Shown here: positions 12,355-23,600 of the stretch, piece by piece
Numbering within the stretch: position 1 is the stretch's first letter
Layout: every line of letters starts with the position of its first letter
Origin: Acanthopleura granulata
Taxonomy: Eukaryota > Mollusca > Polyplacophora > Chitonida > Chitonidae
Assembly: GCA_016165875.1 (NCBI GenBank)
Contig: JABBOT010000003.1
Span: 31,787,663-31,851,662 of the forward strand
DNA: 64,000 bases
Direction: 5' to 3'
Notes under the pieces: generated by a model
What the model saw: the letters and a program-made list of their open reading frames with translations, nothing else
Told to the model about the DNA's origin: nothing
The model's database searches: none
Translations under genes and position numbers: made by a program

Positions 12355-13400
12355 CAGGCCTAAGGTGACTTAATGCGCGCGTCGGAGGTTTAGAATGCAG
12401 AACCCTCCGGCTTCCTAAGGCGGGTCGCACTGGAGCACTTTCCCCCTTTTTTTAACCTCGGCCATCATGTATGGGATCCCTACCTTTTCTTCTTTAATAT
12501 GCTCAACCATGCACCCGCTAAACGCGCGCCAAACACTTGATCAACGACCTGTTGGATCAAAGTGTGATTAATTAGTAGCTCTGTGTGCAATGTTTGTCCT
12601 CCTAGCGGAACTGGTCAAAGGAGTTCGAACTGTGTCTGTCATACGTCAGTGGGCGCTGTAGTCTCAACCTTCCCTGAGGCGATAAAGCCGATATATTTAC
12701 GCACGGCGGCTATGATGTTGTTTGTGGCTAGCTCACATCCATCCCTTGTTTTTACCTTATCAGCATCAGGGAAGGACAAAAAATCAACCCTCACTTCGTT
12801 CTGCTGCGAGTTTATGAGACGCCGAAGAACCAAAAGAACAAAACGAAGGCTTCACAGGTCTCCTCTTATCTGATGAGGCTTTTATTAATTTATGAAACAC
12901 AAAGCACAGATAAACTTATTATTTGTGCTCATAATTCTCTATCGTCATCTAAAAACATCAGCTGACTGACAGTTCTTCTTCCACGTGGTCTTAAAACAGC
13001 AAATGAGGGGGCTTTCACCTGCAGTTTTTCTGTCTGTTATCACAAGCAGGATCTTATACAATCCATCGCTTATAATGCCGGACAAAGAAGCTCTGTAGAC
13101 GCCGCACACGATTATTGCACGCTTGATTGGTGATCATGAAGCTCATTATTAATTAGCGATTTGGGAAAATTTAATGAAATGTCATTCATCTCTCCCACCA
13201 TCAGTAAGTAAAAGGACTTAATAGGGAATCAAGAATCGCAATGCTGATTAGCTTAACAATACTACAAATGTTACTGACTGATTCCAGTACAAAGTGACTG
13301 GGAGCGGCTTCAAGTTTGGCGTGTACGGCATGGCGTTTTTGTGAAGCGTCATTAAAACACATCGGCACTGGAGTGGGCGTGAACAAGGAATCATTATTCT
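12355..13400. promoter_or_regulatory. Candidate conserved noncoding element block
   Basis: Base composition rises visibly over the flanks, simple repeats are absent, and homeodomain-type cores cluster: TTTTATTAATTTATG near 12880, and ATTATTAATTAGCG near 13145 close to a GATTGGTGATCATG segment. A stretch CAGTGGGCGCTG near 12643 partly matches the CTCF core. A 96-codon plus-strand frame (12583-12873, GTG start, basic C-terminus) and an opposing 64-codon frame overlap here and encode nothing I know. An old transposon remnant remains an alternative reading for 12590-12850. The call rests on appearance and motif density only. Confidence 0.35.
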
Positions 13401-16400
13401 GAAGTTCCTAAAATAATGTTCAAAGCGACGTAGGCTAGCAAGTAGTGAAAGGAATAAGCTGACTAATCATCAAAAAATTTTTAATATTTCATCTTAATTT
13501 TCTGGCGTTACTAATCAAACATAGCAAATAGCGTAAGTGTTAAGTGGTGGGATGAACAATACATCCTATTCGTAATTTTCATGGGAATACATGTAAGTTC
13601 AAACGTCGCGGATATATACAAAGACGTTTGAAAATAGCAAAGAAACAAAGAAATACGTAAGATGTGATAGAGCATTACATATCCATTTGTTGCTTAGGTA
13701 CCATGTATTTGGCAGTTTGACTTACAGTCTGAGAGCCTCGTTGTTGCCTTGCCACAAGACTCTTGCTGAAACAGAAGCAAAAATCCGTCGCTGTTAATCA
13801 CTGTAGTCGTCGTTTTAAAACATGATTTAATGCTTTGTTCTATAGTTGTCTCCTCACTTTGTAAAGGTTTGTAGCAGTAAATGCACAAGGACTACACGGA
13901 CACGTCTTTATTTCTTCAGTTCAGTGTCGGTGTTTATACAACCTTGTCCGCCCACTCACCTAGTCTCCAGAGATTCATCTGTGATCTGATCTTTATCCTG
14001 ATCACTTGTTTCTAGAATCACCTGCTTAATCCGTTCCTCTGACCCCAACGTGTATCTGATTGCCTCTTGTCGACATCAGCAGCATGGGTATAGCCGTGTC
14101 TACCTACCGGACACGGTACTAAAAACTAGGGGAGAAAAATGACCTAGAATGACACAAACAATGCGCCGGCTAACTTTACCCACAGGGGACAGAAGCTTTA
14201 CTAAATGAACTCGGAGAGCTTAGCACTTTTTGGACGGGTCGTGAAGAACAATAGGGCTTGACAAATAGGAAGGTGATGATACCATGGTACACCTGGAGAA
14301 AAGTCTCAATTAATCTCCCCTCAAGACAACTGCACGAAGTCCTCTCTGGTTAATCTACCTAAGCCTATGGGCGTAATGTTCAAGCTCAGAGTCTACCGAC
14401 GGAAAAGACGACATATACTGTAGGTTTTTGTTCATCCTCAGCGTATGAGCGAAAGTAAGCCCGCATTCCATTGGTTGATAAATGCTCATGGCAAGCCCAG
14501 AGGCACCTGGAAGCCCAAATCTTATTGGTAAACTACAAAAAGCACTTGCTGTTAACCTAATGATGGATCATAATTTTTTTTCAAAAGCCATCCATTTTCA
14601 CCACAAAATAAGCTATATACTCGCCACTGCCAAACAACAATCATGGCGGTCATACCTTTGTATGCATCATTCGAACGTTATCGTGGCCTAAGTGACATTC
14701 GCATTTCAGGCTACCCGTTGCTACACTCGCCACAACAGAGCAACCGTGGTCACATTAGCGAACAGTCACGCTCAAGTGCCCGTCAGTGGCTTTTGAAGTT
14801 TGAGGCTGAAGCTGTTTTCTACGGCTTATAAAGCCATTTCAAAGTAAATTTTTCTACTTGGTATTTTGGCTTGCCCATTGTTTTTGCCACAAGTTACCCT
14901 ACACGGGAACACGACTTGCAAAGTGCAAATTAAATGGTTATTTAATGAGGTAAGCACCCACCGGTACGTTAAGTGATAGTCAATCGAGCAAATTTTAGCA
15001 CCCAGGTCTCGGGTACTGCGAGATTTTGCGGTATTTTGAGTAAACAAACTGGCGATCACCTGAAATGAGAATATCGCTTACGGCTGTGTATCAAATTATT
15101 CATATATGTATTAAAAGTTAAGTTAACTTGTTAAATCGCTTGACAAATTGCACTTCATCCCAGACAAAAGTTTTATTTTATTTATTTATTTATTTGATTG
15201 TTACCTCATGCGATACGCATTATAGTTCAAAACATTTTTAATATTAAATACACTTTTGAACAAGGTTCATAATTCATTCACCATAAATGCCCTTATATAT
15301 ACCCAGTTGTATGGTGTATGTTCTGATATAACCATGCTTGGCATTTGGTACACTGGATCAGTTGGTGGGCAAGCATAGTGTGCAATAGTGTTTCCCGCGG
15401 AAATAATATCACTTTAAAATGATACATTAACAGCCCTCCTAAGTCCTTTGATTTCCGTTGTAACGTGCAGAATGAATAAAGCTCCAAAGAGCTGCTTTGT
15501 TCCTGATTCTGTAATTAAGAATTTCACCTACCGGAAACGAACGTCATATATGATGTATGTGTTGAAGAATTACTTATACATGGCTTCTATTCTTTTTAAA
15601 TATTGATTTAATTTTCTTATTTCCTTTTTAATACAACAGGCGATTAAGGAAAACGAAATGTAGTTTACGGGACAAACGTCGATCAAGATTGTAAGAATTA
15701 AAATTGTAGCGCATTATATGGCAATTGTTTGCTGCTTTGCTGCATATATACTTCCACGTCACTTCATCTCCCTTGTCCCATTCCAAATGCAAATCGTCCA
15801 TTAAGAACTAATCATTAAACAACAGAACGTAAATACTCATAAACAACAGTGATGTTGTCTTTTTTGTCGTATTAAATACCGTTTACTGGTTTAGTTTGGG
15901 TTATCGGAAGATCTATGTAAACTACTTCTCCCAGTTATACTGACAGTATTATTTCGCATGCGATGTGTGTATATGCGGAAACATGGCGGTTAATACATTC
16001 TGATTGTGTGGAAGAGCATTATGCATTTTTCTGGAAAATCCTTCTATACTCCTCGTGACATGGAAACCAGTTGGTACAGGAAAACAAAAGGTGCTGAAAT
16101 GGCTAGTTGAATGAAAACGGTGTAAATAATTCTATCTGTTTATAAAAAGTAATATATAATATATATAATATATATAATATAAAACTTTATAAAACTAATA
16201 AACAATAGAATGTAATCATTGTCAATATTCTGATTTCTATTATCAGTTAATGGAACACCCACGGATGTTTCAGAGAAAATTCCGTACAAAAGAATGTATT
16301 TATAAGTTTGCTTACAAATGTCCAAGTTGTCAACAGATAGTACAATGTGGTAATTGCTTACATTAAATCATGCTACCAAACGGTAATCATCGATGATTCT

Positions 16401-16488
16401 CGGGGGTGGAATCCGTCTTGTGCACCAATTTGTAAGAATGAGTTCACATTATATGCACATCACGTTTGGCAATCAGAAAAAAAAACAA
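13401..16488. other. Noncoding stretch
   Basis: No gene is recognised. At 14644 an ATG in good context opens 62 codons (MAVIPLYASFERYRG and onward) ending at 14831. It overlaps a different 69-codon frame and has no recognisable domain, so I do not call it. Near 15170-15235 a (TTTA)n run followed by TTGATTG may be a decayed reverse SINE tail. An ATGCAAAT octamer is at 15787-15794. An ATATAATAT-type low-complexity tract covers about 16150-16185. Confidence 0.55.
15170..15235 (-). mobile_element. Possible decayed SINE tail
   Basis: A (TTTA)4 run followed by TTTGATTG and then GCGATACGC parallels the reverse-orientation SINE 3' end (TTTATTTGATTG, GCCGTACTC). Similarity fades after 30 bases and no duplication was found, so this may be only a TTTA microsatellite. 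Confidence 0.3.
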
Positions 16489-16500
16489 TATATGGATTTG

Positions 16501-16615
16501 ATTTATTTATTTCTTTGATTGGTGTTTTACGCCGTACTCAAGAATATTTCACTTATTTGACGGCGTCCAGTATTGTGCAGGGAGGAAACCGGGCAGGACC
16601 CGGAGGAAACCCATG
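16501..16615 (-). mobile_element. 5'-truncated SINE with 12-bp target-site duplication
   Basis: This is the least decayed SINE tail in the window. On the plus strand it reads from a TTTATTTATTT tract through GATTGGTGTTTTACGCCG, TACTCAAGAATATTTCAC and GACGGCG, then GGAGGAAACCGGGCAGG and GGAGGAAACCC. TATATGGATTTG occurs exactly at 16489-16500 and 16616-16627, a perfect 12-bp duplication. The tRNA-like head is missing, so the insert is 5'-truncated, as expected when reverse transcription aborts during target-primed insertion. The intact duplication and good tail suggest it is young compared with the other copies. It carries no gene. Confidence 0.88.
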
Positions 16616-16627
16616 TATATGGATTTG

Positions 16628-17340
16628 TACTGTTGTCCATGTCATGCTTCTCTTTAAATATGACTGTCTGGTTTTAAGTATGACTTCCCGGTTTATATAA
16701 CCATGTGTATTTCCCAGAATTCCCTTGCAGATTAGTGCAGCCTCGCTAATTGTACATTATTACGTGGTGCTAATGGGATAGACTAGCAGATCACAACCTA
16801 TTATCACGTTGTGAGCTGTACACACTAATTATAACGCTTAGCATACAACTGCAAATTCTCTCGGCTTCATTCCTCATAAGGGTTGTATACATACACTCAT
16901 ACAGTCATATGTCTATGCCCGTATGTCCCCAAAGCTTTACGATCTACTACTTTTAACCCATAATGATGACTGTGATTTTGCTTTCATCAAATTACGGGGA
17001 GAAGTTTTAGCGCATTGTTAGAAAGTTTATCTAGTATGCATTGTGACACATGTAGTTCTAACTGGGTCTTGGCATGGCCCACACTTATATTTCCAGTCCT
17101 ATGACAACTGTAACGTAGAGCTCTATACCCAGGGCACTTGGGCGTTAGCCAATTATCAATCCATCGTTGCTGATTCTAAACCTGTTATGGCATTTATTTG
17201 CTACTGTTCCACAATCGTTGCTTCATTGACCTCGGAATGTTCATTGGTAATGAATATGGGAACGTGAGAAATTTTACGCTGATTCAGCATTGGTGCTACC
17301 CCCAACTGGGGAATATTATCCATTGTTTTAGCGTCAATCA
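16628..17340. other. Noncoding stretch
   Basis: Nothing recognisable was found apart from short chance frames. It lies between two SINE remnants. Confidence 0.6.
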
Positions 17341-17445
17341 TCTATTTATTTAACTGGGTTTTACGACGTACTCAAGGATATTTCACTTATACGAACATTA
17401 TGGTGGTAATAAAGTGGACAGAGCCAGGAAAAACCCATGCGCTAC
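17341..17445 (-). mobile_element. Partial SINE, reverse orientation
   Basis: CTATTTATTTAACTGG leads into GTTTTACGACGTACTCAAGG, ATATTTCACTTATACG and CATTATGGTGG, followed by GACAGAGCCAGG and AAAAACCCATGCG. This matches the order in the 16501 copy, with an internal deletion after ATACGA. No flanking duplication could be made out. Confidence 0.8.
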
Positions 17446-18960
17446 AATCTGCAGAATTTTTAGGGTACATTATCAGGTGGCAAATTTTGGAGATAGAAAT
17501 GTAACACAAGGAATGAGGTCGCCGAAGCTCCCAGTAACTGAGAACGTCCTGACATGAAAAAAAGTATACATAATGCGCAAACTTTCCTGGAATTTATCCA
17601 GAGAATACAAAAGTTTTTCGTTATTTTTTTCTGTTATAGAACAGTTGAATTATATTCCCCTTAGCATTAACAACCAAAGATGTTCCATTTAGCTTCAGGA
17701 AGATTTAAGCTCAACGATGCTTTCTAAATTTCTCACCACCCTAAGGTTGAATAATTCTGAATTGACACTAAGTGGTGATGGATGAAGATCTCGGCTAGCC
17801 CGAACCATTCGTCAATCCAGAGGTGGCGGAGCGGCCCAGAGCAACGACATTTGAGTAACACACTGCCTCTGTGTAGTTGTGCCTATAGCTTCGGGAGTTA
17901 CTGGTTATTGATGAATAGATCAGTACTGGGGAACAAATCGGAAAGTTCATTGAAACATGGTACTCGGTCATCGCTAATGGCAAAGGAGGGCTCCCCCAAT
18001 CAACTCGCTAGTGATGGCGAAGATAAAACATTGTTGGACGAACAAATAAATAGATGATCATAGATCTGAATTGTATACAATTAACCTAATGCCCAGAAGA
18101 AACCCCCGTCAATCCCGTCACAACAAAATGTTAAATTAAAATTTGCCCCTGAGCGGATGTGAGCCAATATTGACCTGGGGTAATATGAAATGGTTGTGTG
18201 TGTCATGTACACAAGAAGGCCGCAGCTTGCCCCTGGTTCCTGCGCATACAAGCCTTCCAGCAATCGCTGTGGAACAAGTCCAGTGAGACATCTCCACCGA
18301 GCATCCGCGCTTTCCGGCTTGATGGACGATCCAGTCCTGCCATTTCGGCCCTTGATTCATACATCGGCTTCTCTCAGTAGTGGAAGACTCAATAATTCTT
18401 GTCCCAAAAGAGTCTAAATCTAGCTTCCAGATGGCGGCGGGTCTGACTCCTGAACAGGGTATTTCTATTGCCTTTCTTTTCTTTCGGCATCAAAAGGGAA
18501 CTGTGAAATAAGCGAGCTGATAGCGGTGCGTTTTGTAGCCGATTGAAACGTCTCTTAGAAGCAGGTTCAGGAAGTCTGGGCATGGGGGGATGAACAGCGG
18601 CTGTGGTCAGCCAGTGAACACGAAGAAGTGCCAGCCTGAGCTTCAATGATAACCACACGGGGTTTTAAATCAAGTTAAACGTTTTACGCTTTCAAGAGGG
18701 CTGGCTTCTTATTTGGTCTCCAGTTTTGGGCTTCTTTTGATCGTCTTTGCACCATGAATAGGTTTGACCCATCGTCGTGTGTTGTTGTTGTAATTATCAT
18801 CATTTAATAAAGCAACACTTGCCTACAATAGTACGACGTAATGCAAAACTATCTACAATATGGGATTGTCGTTGAGAACAAAAGTTACATCTTTTCCATA
18901 CCTATGCTTTTCTACATACTACTCATATGTCACATTATGCCATATATGTAACACCACAGT
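17446..18960. other. Noncoding stretch of mixed composition
   Basis: The region from 17780 to 18660 is GC-richer and shows several overlapping frames of 60-91 codons on both strands. The longest is ATG-initiated at 17782-18057 (91 codons, plus strand). None contains a recognisable domain, and strong overlap on both strands argues against all of them. Regulatory DNA or an old repeat are the other readings. Confidence 0.5.
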
Positions 18961-20460
18961 GAGCAGTATAGTATTTAAAACGGAAAGCATATCACTTCAA
19001 AATGGCATATTAGCAGCCAACTAAAGGCAGGGTACCCTGTTTGGACCTGACCTGTGAAAGTGCCTGATCGACGTGACATTACCGCGAGCTATATGGGAAG
19101 ACGCCATGCACTCAGGGATCTTCGGTTATGAAGTCTATCCCAGCCCTATCGAGAGGGTGTTAAGTAAATAGTTTTGAACGCAGATATCCGACCTTTTACA
19201 GGGCTTAGGGTAATACACTTTCATGTCAGGCGTAGTTCGTAGCAAAATAGGCTTTTGTCTGCGTTGTCGTTGGTAGTAGAGCACTCCTGGTCTGAAGTCC
19301 CACTCATAATCCTTGACAAACGCGCATGAATCTGTGTGATTGGCGTCTGCCTCAGGTATACTCGACGAGGTGGTTGGAGAGCTGCACAGGTGTTCGGCAG
19401 TCCATTCGCACCAAATACTGGGCCGCAGAGTCCCTCTTCCCCTCCCCTCCATTGTGCTTACCCCCCTTGTGTAGAGATATAACGATCAATTTATCCCAGG
19501 ATTAATATAACGTCGATGTAGTCGTTAAGCGACGGGCTAATAGAGTTAAATTCCCAAAGTGTTGTTTCCCTTTGCATCGTTCTTTTAAAGAAGATTGCAA
19601 AGGCCGCTGTGTGTTTTCTTGCCGATAGTGCACTTCCACGTATTGTAGCTCGTATTTCGCCGCGGACTGAAATAGCGAAAGGACGCCGCAGTTGACTGTG
19701 ATATTAATGTTTAGCCATCACACCAATGTCTGCTTCTTCAGTGCAATCGAACCGACGCCTTTACCCGTGTTTCACAGTTTGCTCAGCTCGTTCTCAGTTA
19801 CAAGTCGATGGTTGGGAAACCCAGTCAGACAGCTGTCGTCTTGGGGGCCTCGGTAGCCGACTCAACCCACCGTTGGCTTCGTTTACTGAATCTCCGATTG
19901 TATTTTCGCCTGATGTTTTTTCAAAGAGAAAGATGTTAATAGATCTCATCGCATTGTCCGTGGTCTTGGCCGTGCTCATTACAGCATTAATACCTCCAAA
20001 TTGACCGTTATCGTATTATAAATTCTCGTGCTAGGCTGCCTCTAAGATTGAAGATTGTTTTACGTGAGGGGAGCAGACTTGGTCTAACTGCCGCCAAGCC
20101 TGGGAGAGCTGACCCCATTGTGTCCCCAGTTCAATCGCTATATCAGTTACCATGGTACCTGCCTAACAATGGGCACTTTCGCCTTTCGTGGCCAGCCCGT
20201 CTTATGTCGCTGTTTTCTTATTCCATTTAATGCGGTTGTAATGTGGTTGGCTTTGTACAGTGATACCCCTGCCCCTCGGCTTCCATTTGCCCCGCTTGCC
20301 TCACCAGCCTCGTCGTATCGTTGCCCTAACTAGCACCCCTCTGCCCCCACTGCCTTATTCCCTCTGTTTTAGTCCCTCTCTGTCACAGACTCCCGTGCTT
20401 AACAAACCTTTCAGACGTAATTAGGCTTCCTCTATGAATGCCTTGTGGTTAATTACCTCC
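18961..20460. other. GC-richer noncoding block
   Basis: Composition is more even than in the flanks. Homeodomain cores are sparse. TTTAAAGAAG and GATTGCAAAGGCC near 19585 are possible TCF/SOX-like words. The 92-codon plus-strand frame at 19726-20004 starts with ATG but shows no domain; it ends in a hydrophobic stretch (LIALSVVLAVLITALI). The minus-strand frame at 19135-19452 is listed separately. Function is unknown. Confidence 0.4.
19135..19452 (-). CDS. Weak candidate small ORF, 105 aa, unknown
   Basis: An ATG in strong context (A at -3, G at +4) opens 105 codons. The product begins MEGRGRGTLRPS, is rich in Ser, Thr and Pro near residues 29-37, has a possible N-glycosylation sequon (NHT) near residue 43, and becomes tyrosine- and arginine-rich (YYQRQRRQKP) in the second half. 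It has no signal peptide, membrane segment or domain I recognise. Frames of this length arise by chance in 64 kb. Codon use looks unforced, but I could not measure it. It could also be one exon of a spliced gene or a chance frame. Confidence 0.15.
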   Translation of the reverse strand: MEGRGRGTLRPSIWCEWTAEHLCSSPTTSSSIPEADANHTDSCAFVKDYEWDFRPGVLYYQRQRRQKPILLRTTPDMKVYYPKPCKRSDICVQNYLLNTLSIGLG

Positions 20461-20540
20461 TTCATTTGATATTCGAAAACCAAAAGTCTTTTGAATTTGT
20501 TGGTCTAAAGTTTCGTACCTTGTAACTTTCGTACCTTGTA

Positions 20541-20602
20541 ATTAGATACTTCTTTACTAGGAGCTTGGAGTACTCCAAGCTCCCAGTAAAGAAGTATCTA
20601 AT
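20541..20602. repeat. Loopless hairpin, 31-bp arms
   Basis: The left arm (20541-20571) and right arm (20572-20602) are reverse complements with one mismatch (T in one against C in the other, near the middle) and no spacer; the centre is GGAGTACTCC. Pairing resumes after a one-base offset with TTGTA against TTACAA. Just to the left, TTTCGTACCTTGTAA is present twice in tandem (about 20511-20541). Confidence 0.93.
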
Positions 20603-23600
20603 TTACAACAATAAATTGAAAAAATCTTCAATTCGTATACTTTTCAGTCAGCAAGCAAATCTACGTATTCCTTGTTGTAGTCGGTAAATAGGAAATGTGA
20701 TTTATTATGAATTTCAAAAGATAAGAATTAATTCAACGCATTCCGTCTGGATGTATACAGTAGCCTTTGATACAACTCTTTTTTAAGGGTGTGGTTGATT
20801 TTTAGTTTCAGCATCATCAGGGCGTCTGAAGTAAGGGTGGGAATTTTCACCTGTGCTTTCCCCCATCCCTTGAGCGTGTTATCTCTGGTTACGGGTCAGC
20901 AGGGACAGTGAGCGCCTACAACGCTCCGTGCAGTGCACGACGACATATATGGCGTGTAGTGGCGAACCGCGACACGCGGGAGTACAGGATAACAATATAA
21001 AGTACCCCATTCACGTCCCGAGCTTTAATCTACGTGATGGAGTAATGGCAAACACTGCTTTCCCAGATGTACTATCGCATTAGGAGCAAGGGTCTGGGGC
21101 TTCCAACTAGGCCCAAATCTTTCCACCGAATACCTCTATGGTGCTTCATATTTTCGCCACCAAAGAGCAAAAAGGGTGAAAGTGTTTTTGAACGTAAACA
21201 GCCATCCTCTTTTCGATTAGACTCGATAAAACTTGAAAGAATATAGAAAGAAACTCTCATAGCCAAAACATTAAATGTACAGTACATTGGCCGTGTAGAA
21301 ACGAGTTATTAGCTTTTTTCTCTTTTTGGTTCAGAAACTGCAAGGCTACAAAGACAGAAAAACAAGCAAGAGCTGTGCTCCTCTTAGATGTGAGGTTCGT
21401 CGGCCAATGTGGAGGCATAGTTCCAGCAGTCATTTTCGTCACAGACTTTGTTGTGCAAATAACTTACACAGCGCCACCTGTTAGCTGACGACGACAACAT
21501 AATATTACCTCCAGGCACTGAAACACTCAGAATCCATTTATATGAATAGTTTCAGTATTTCACCCGTCCATGTAGGCACCTTTGTTTTTCTATTTTTTTT
21601 TATTGTGAAGAGTCTGTGGCTTCCCAAAATACTGAAAACTCACAAATACACCAAAACCAGAGGCCCTTAAGAGATTCAACATCGCTTCAGAGCGTCCACT
21701 GACATATTAGTTTAGTTGACATATAAGAATAATAAATTGCATATTAGTTTTATATTACAACACTGTATTACGATTTCGTTCCACTTGATGTGTCTCTGAA
21801 GTGATTAATTAGCGAACCAAAGAGTACGTCTTAAGTTGCATGTAGATAACAGAAGACCGGTTTGTTGAAATGTTATTGATTGCATGTCTCAATCATATTC
21901 AAATTAGGAAATGTCTACTGGTTCACCGTGGACATGAAGGTCTGTAACATCAGGCGTTTGTTTTCTTTGAGGTATATGGTCTTATTGTTATGCTGGTTTC
22001 CTTAGCTTTGATGCCTTTTAAACAATATATGACTAACGCTTAACACAGTAAAGTGCCCAGAATAAGCCCTTGTCACAGATGTTTAATTCGAACATTAATT
22101 TGCTCAAATCAGAGAGAAGTTTCGCATAACTACTAAATTATATTGGTAAGTAAAATTTTTCCAATACTTTATTGAAATCAGATGACAAAATTGGGGAGGC
22201 CTTCAATGATCGTATCCGGGTATCTACTTTTTATCAATTTTTCAGCTCAGATTGACATTGTTGAAAGAACTTAAATGCAGTGTTTGTCTTCTTCTCGAGG
22301 TAGCGTCAAACCGTCTAGAGCTTTGTTATGGCATGGTATACAGTATCAACGTAGGTGTCAATCGTTAGGGTAAGGTGTCCTACCGGTAGGAGGGCATCCC
22401 ATGGCTTGACCCCTTGAATACGGATATTTTCTTAAATGTCATGTTGTTACAAGAGATTTGTGCGAAATTCGAAACTCTGTTTGACGGGTAGATCGGCGTG
22501 AGTGGGAATGAGGATCACAGTTTATCCACGGACCATTTTAACATCGCTGTTTTCAAAATAGTATAGAATGATGTAAACTACACAGCTTTTGTTGGTGTGT
22601 GTATGTTTCAATAACTTGTTTGATCTCAGCCCTGTGCTTGTAGGCACCATGCCTAATGTGGTGGAGGTAGGCTACAAAGTGTTATATATGCTGCCAGAAA
22701 ACCTCAGTCATTTTCCTTCATTGATTCTCACCATGGACCACAGTTTTCCGCCATTTCCGTTGGTTGTCCTGAGTAATTCCAAGTAACAAAACGCGCATAG
22801 AACAAGGGTGTTGGCGAAGAAAGGGCATCTTTAATACCCGAAAAGAGAAATGCTGCTTTGCAAAAGTCTTTACTGTGGAAGGAACGATCGTCACGAGCAG
22901 GGCGTCACGAGTCCGCATCAATAGCCATCTCTAGCGAAAGCCCTATAATGGATGGATGGTCAGGACTCGCTAAGCCGGCACACGCTAATCCAATAGCTAC
23001 CAAATCCATGCTTTTCAGCAGCTGATCAACTCGAGCTGAAAACACAACGAAACACATTTCCGACTTTTTTGTAATTTTGGCCACAAGTTATTACCCCGAA
23101 AACAAACACTTGGCAAAAAATAACATGTGACGTTCAGTGTTTGCCGTGGGAATTTGTGACGCGTTTTAGAATAATTGTAGCAAAGATAATAACAAAAGAA
23201 TACGGATACGTGTCTCTTATCACCGTTGTCGATACATTCTTGAAAGAAACTGTCACGAAGCCAGTATATCATGCAGTCGGCTGATTTGATATATGAGCGT
23301 CGGCCTCATGTATTTAAAAAAGAATCGTTTCCAACCGTCGATTCATATACCCAAAGAATGTCGTATGAAAGTTCGAAACCCTATAATGGTGCTTATGCAG
23401 TGAAACTTTTGACTTCTAATAACCAGAATAAGTTTTATCCTTTAACTGTAGAGTTTAATTTTGAATGCCATATATTCTAATATTTTGAAAATGAAGAGTA
23501 CATATAAGTTATTTTATTTGGTGTGATTATGGGTTGATTTTAAACGTGGCGCTTTGACCTGAATATGAATATAAAGAGTCTAAAGTTTATCGCTTAACTG

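Noticed and set aside
17782..18057. 91-codon ATG frame, with GTGGCGGAGCGGCC at its start resembling a tRNA 5' half
   Set aside because: No domain, frames on both strands overlap, and no B box or acceptor-stem pairing follows the tRNA-like start.
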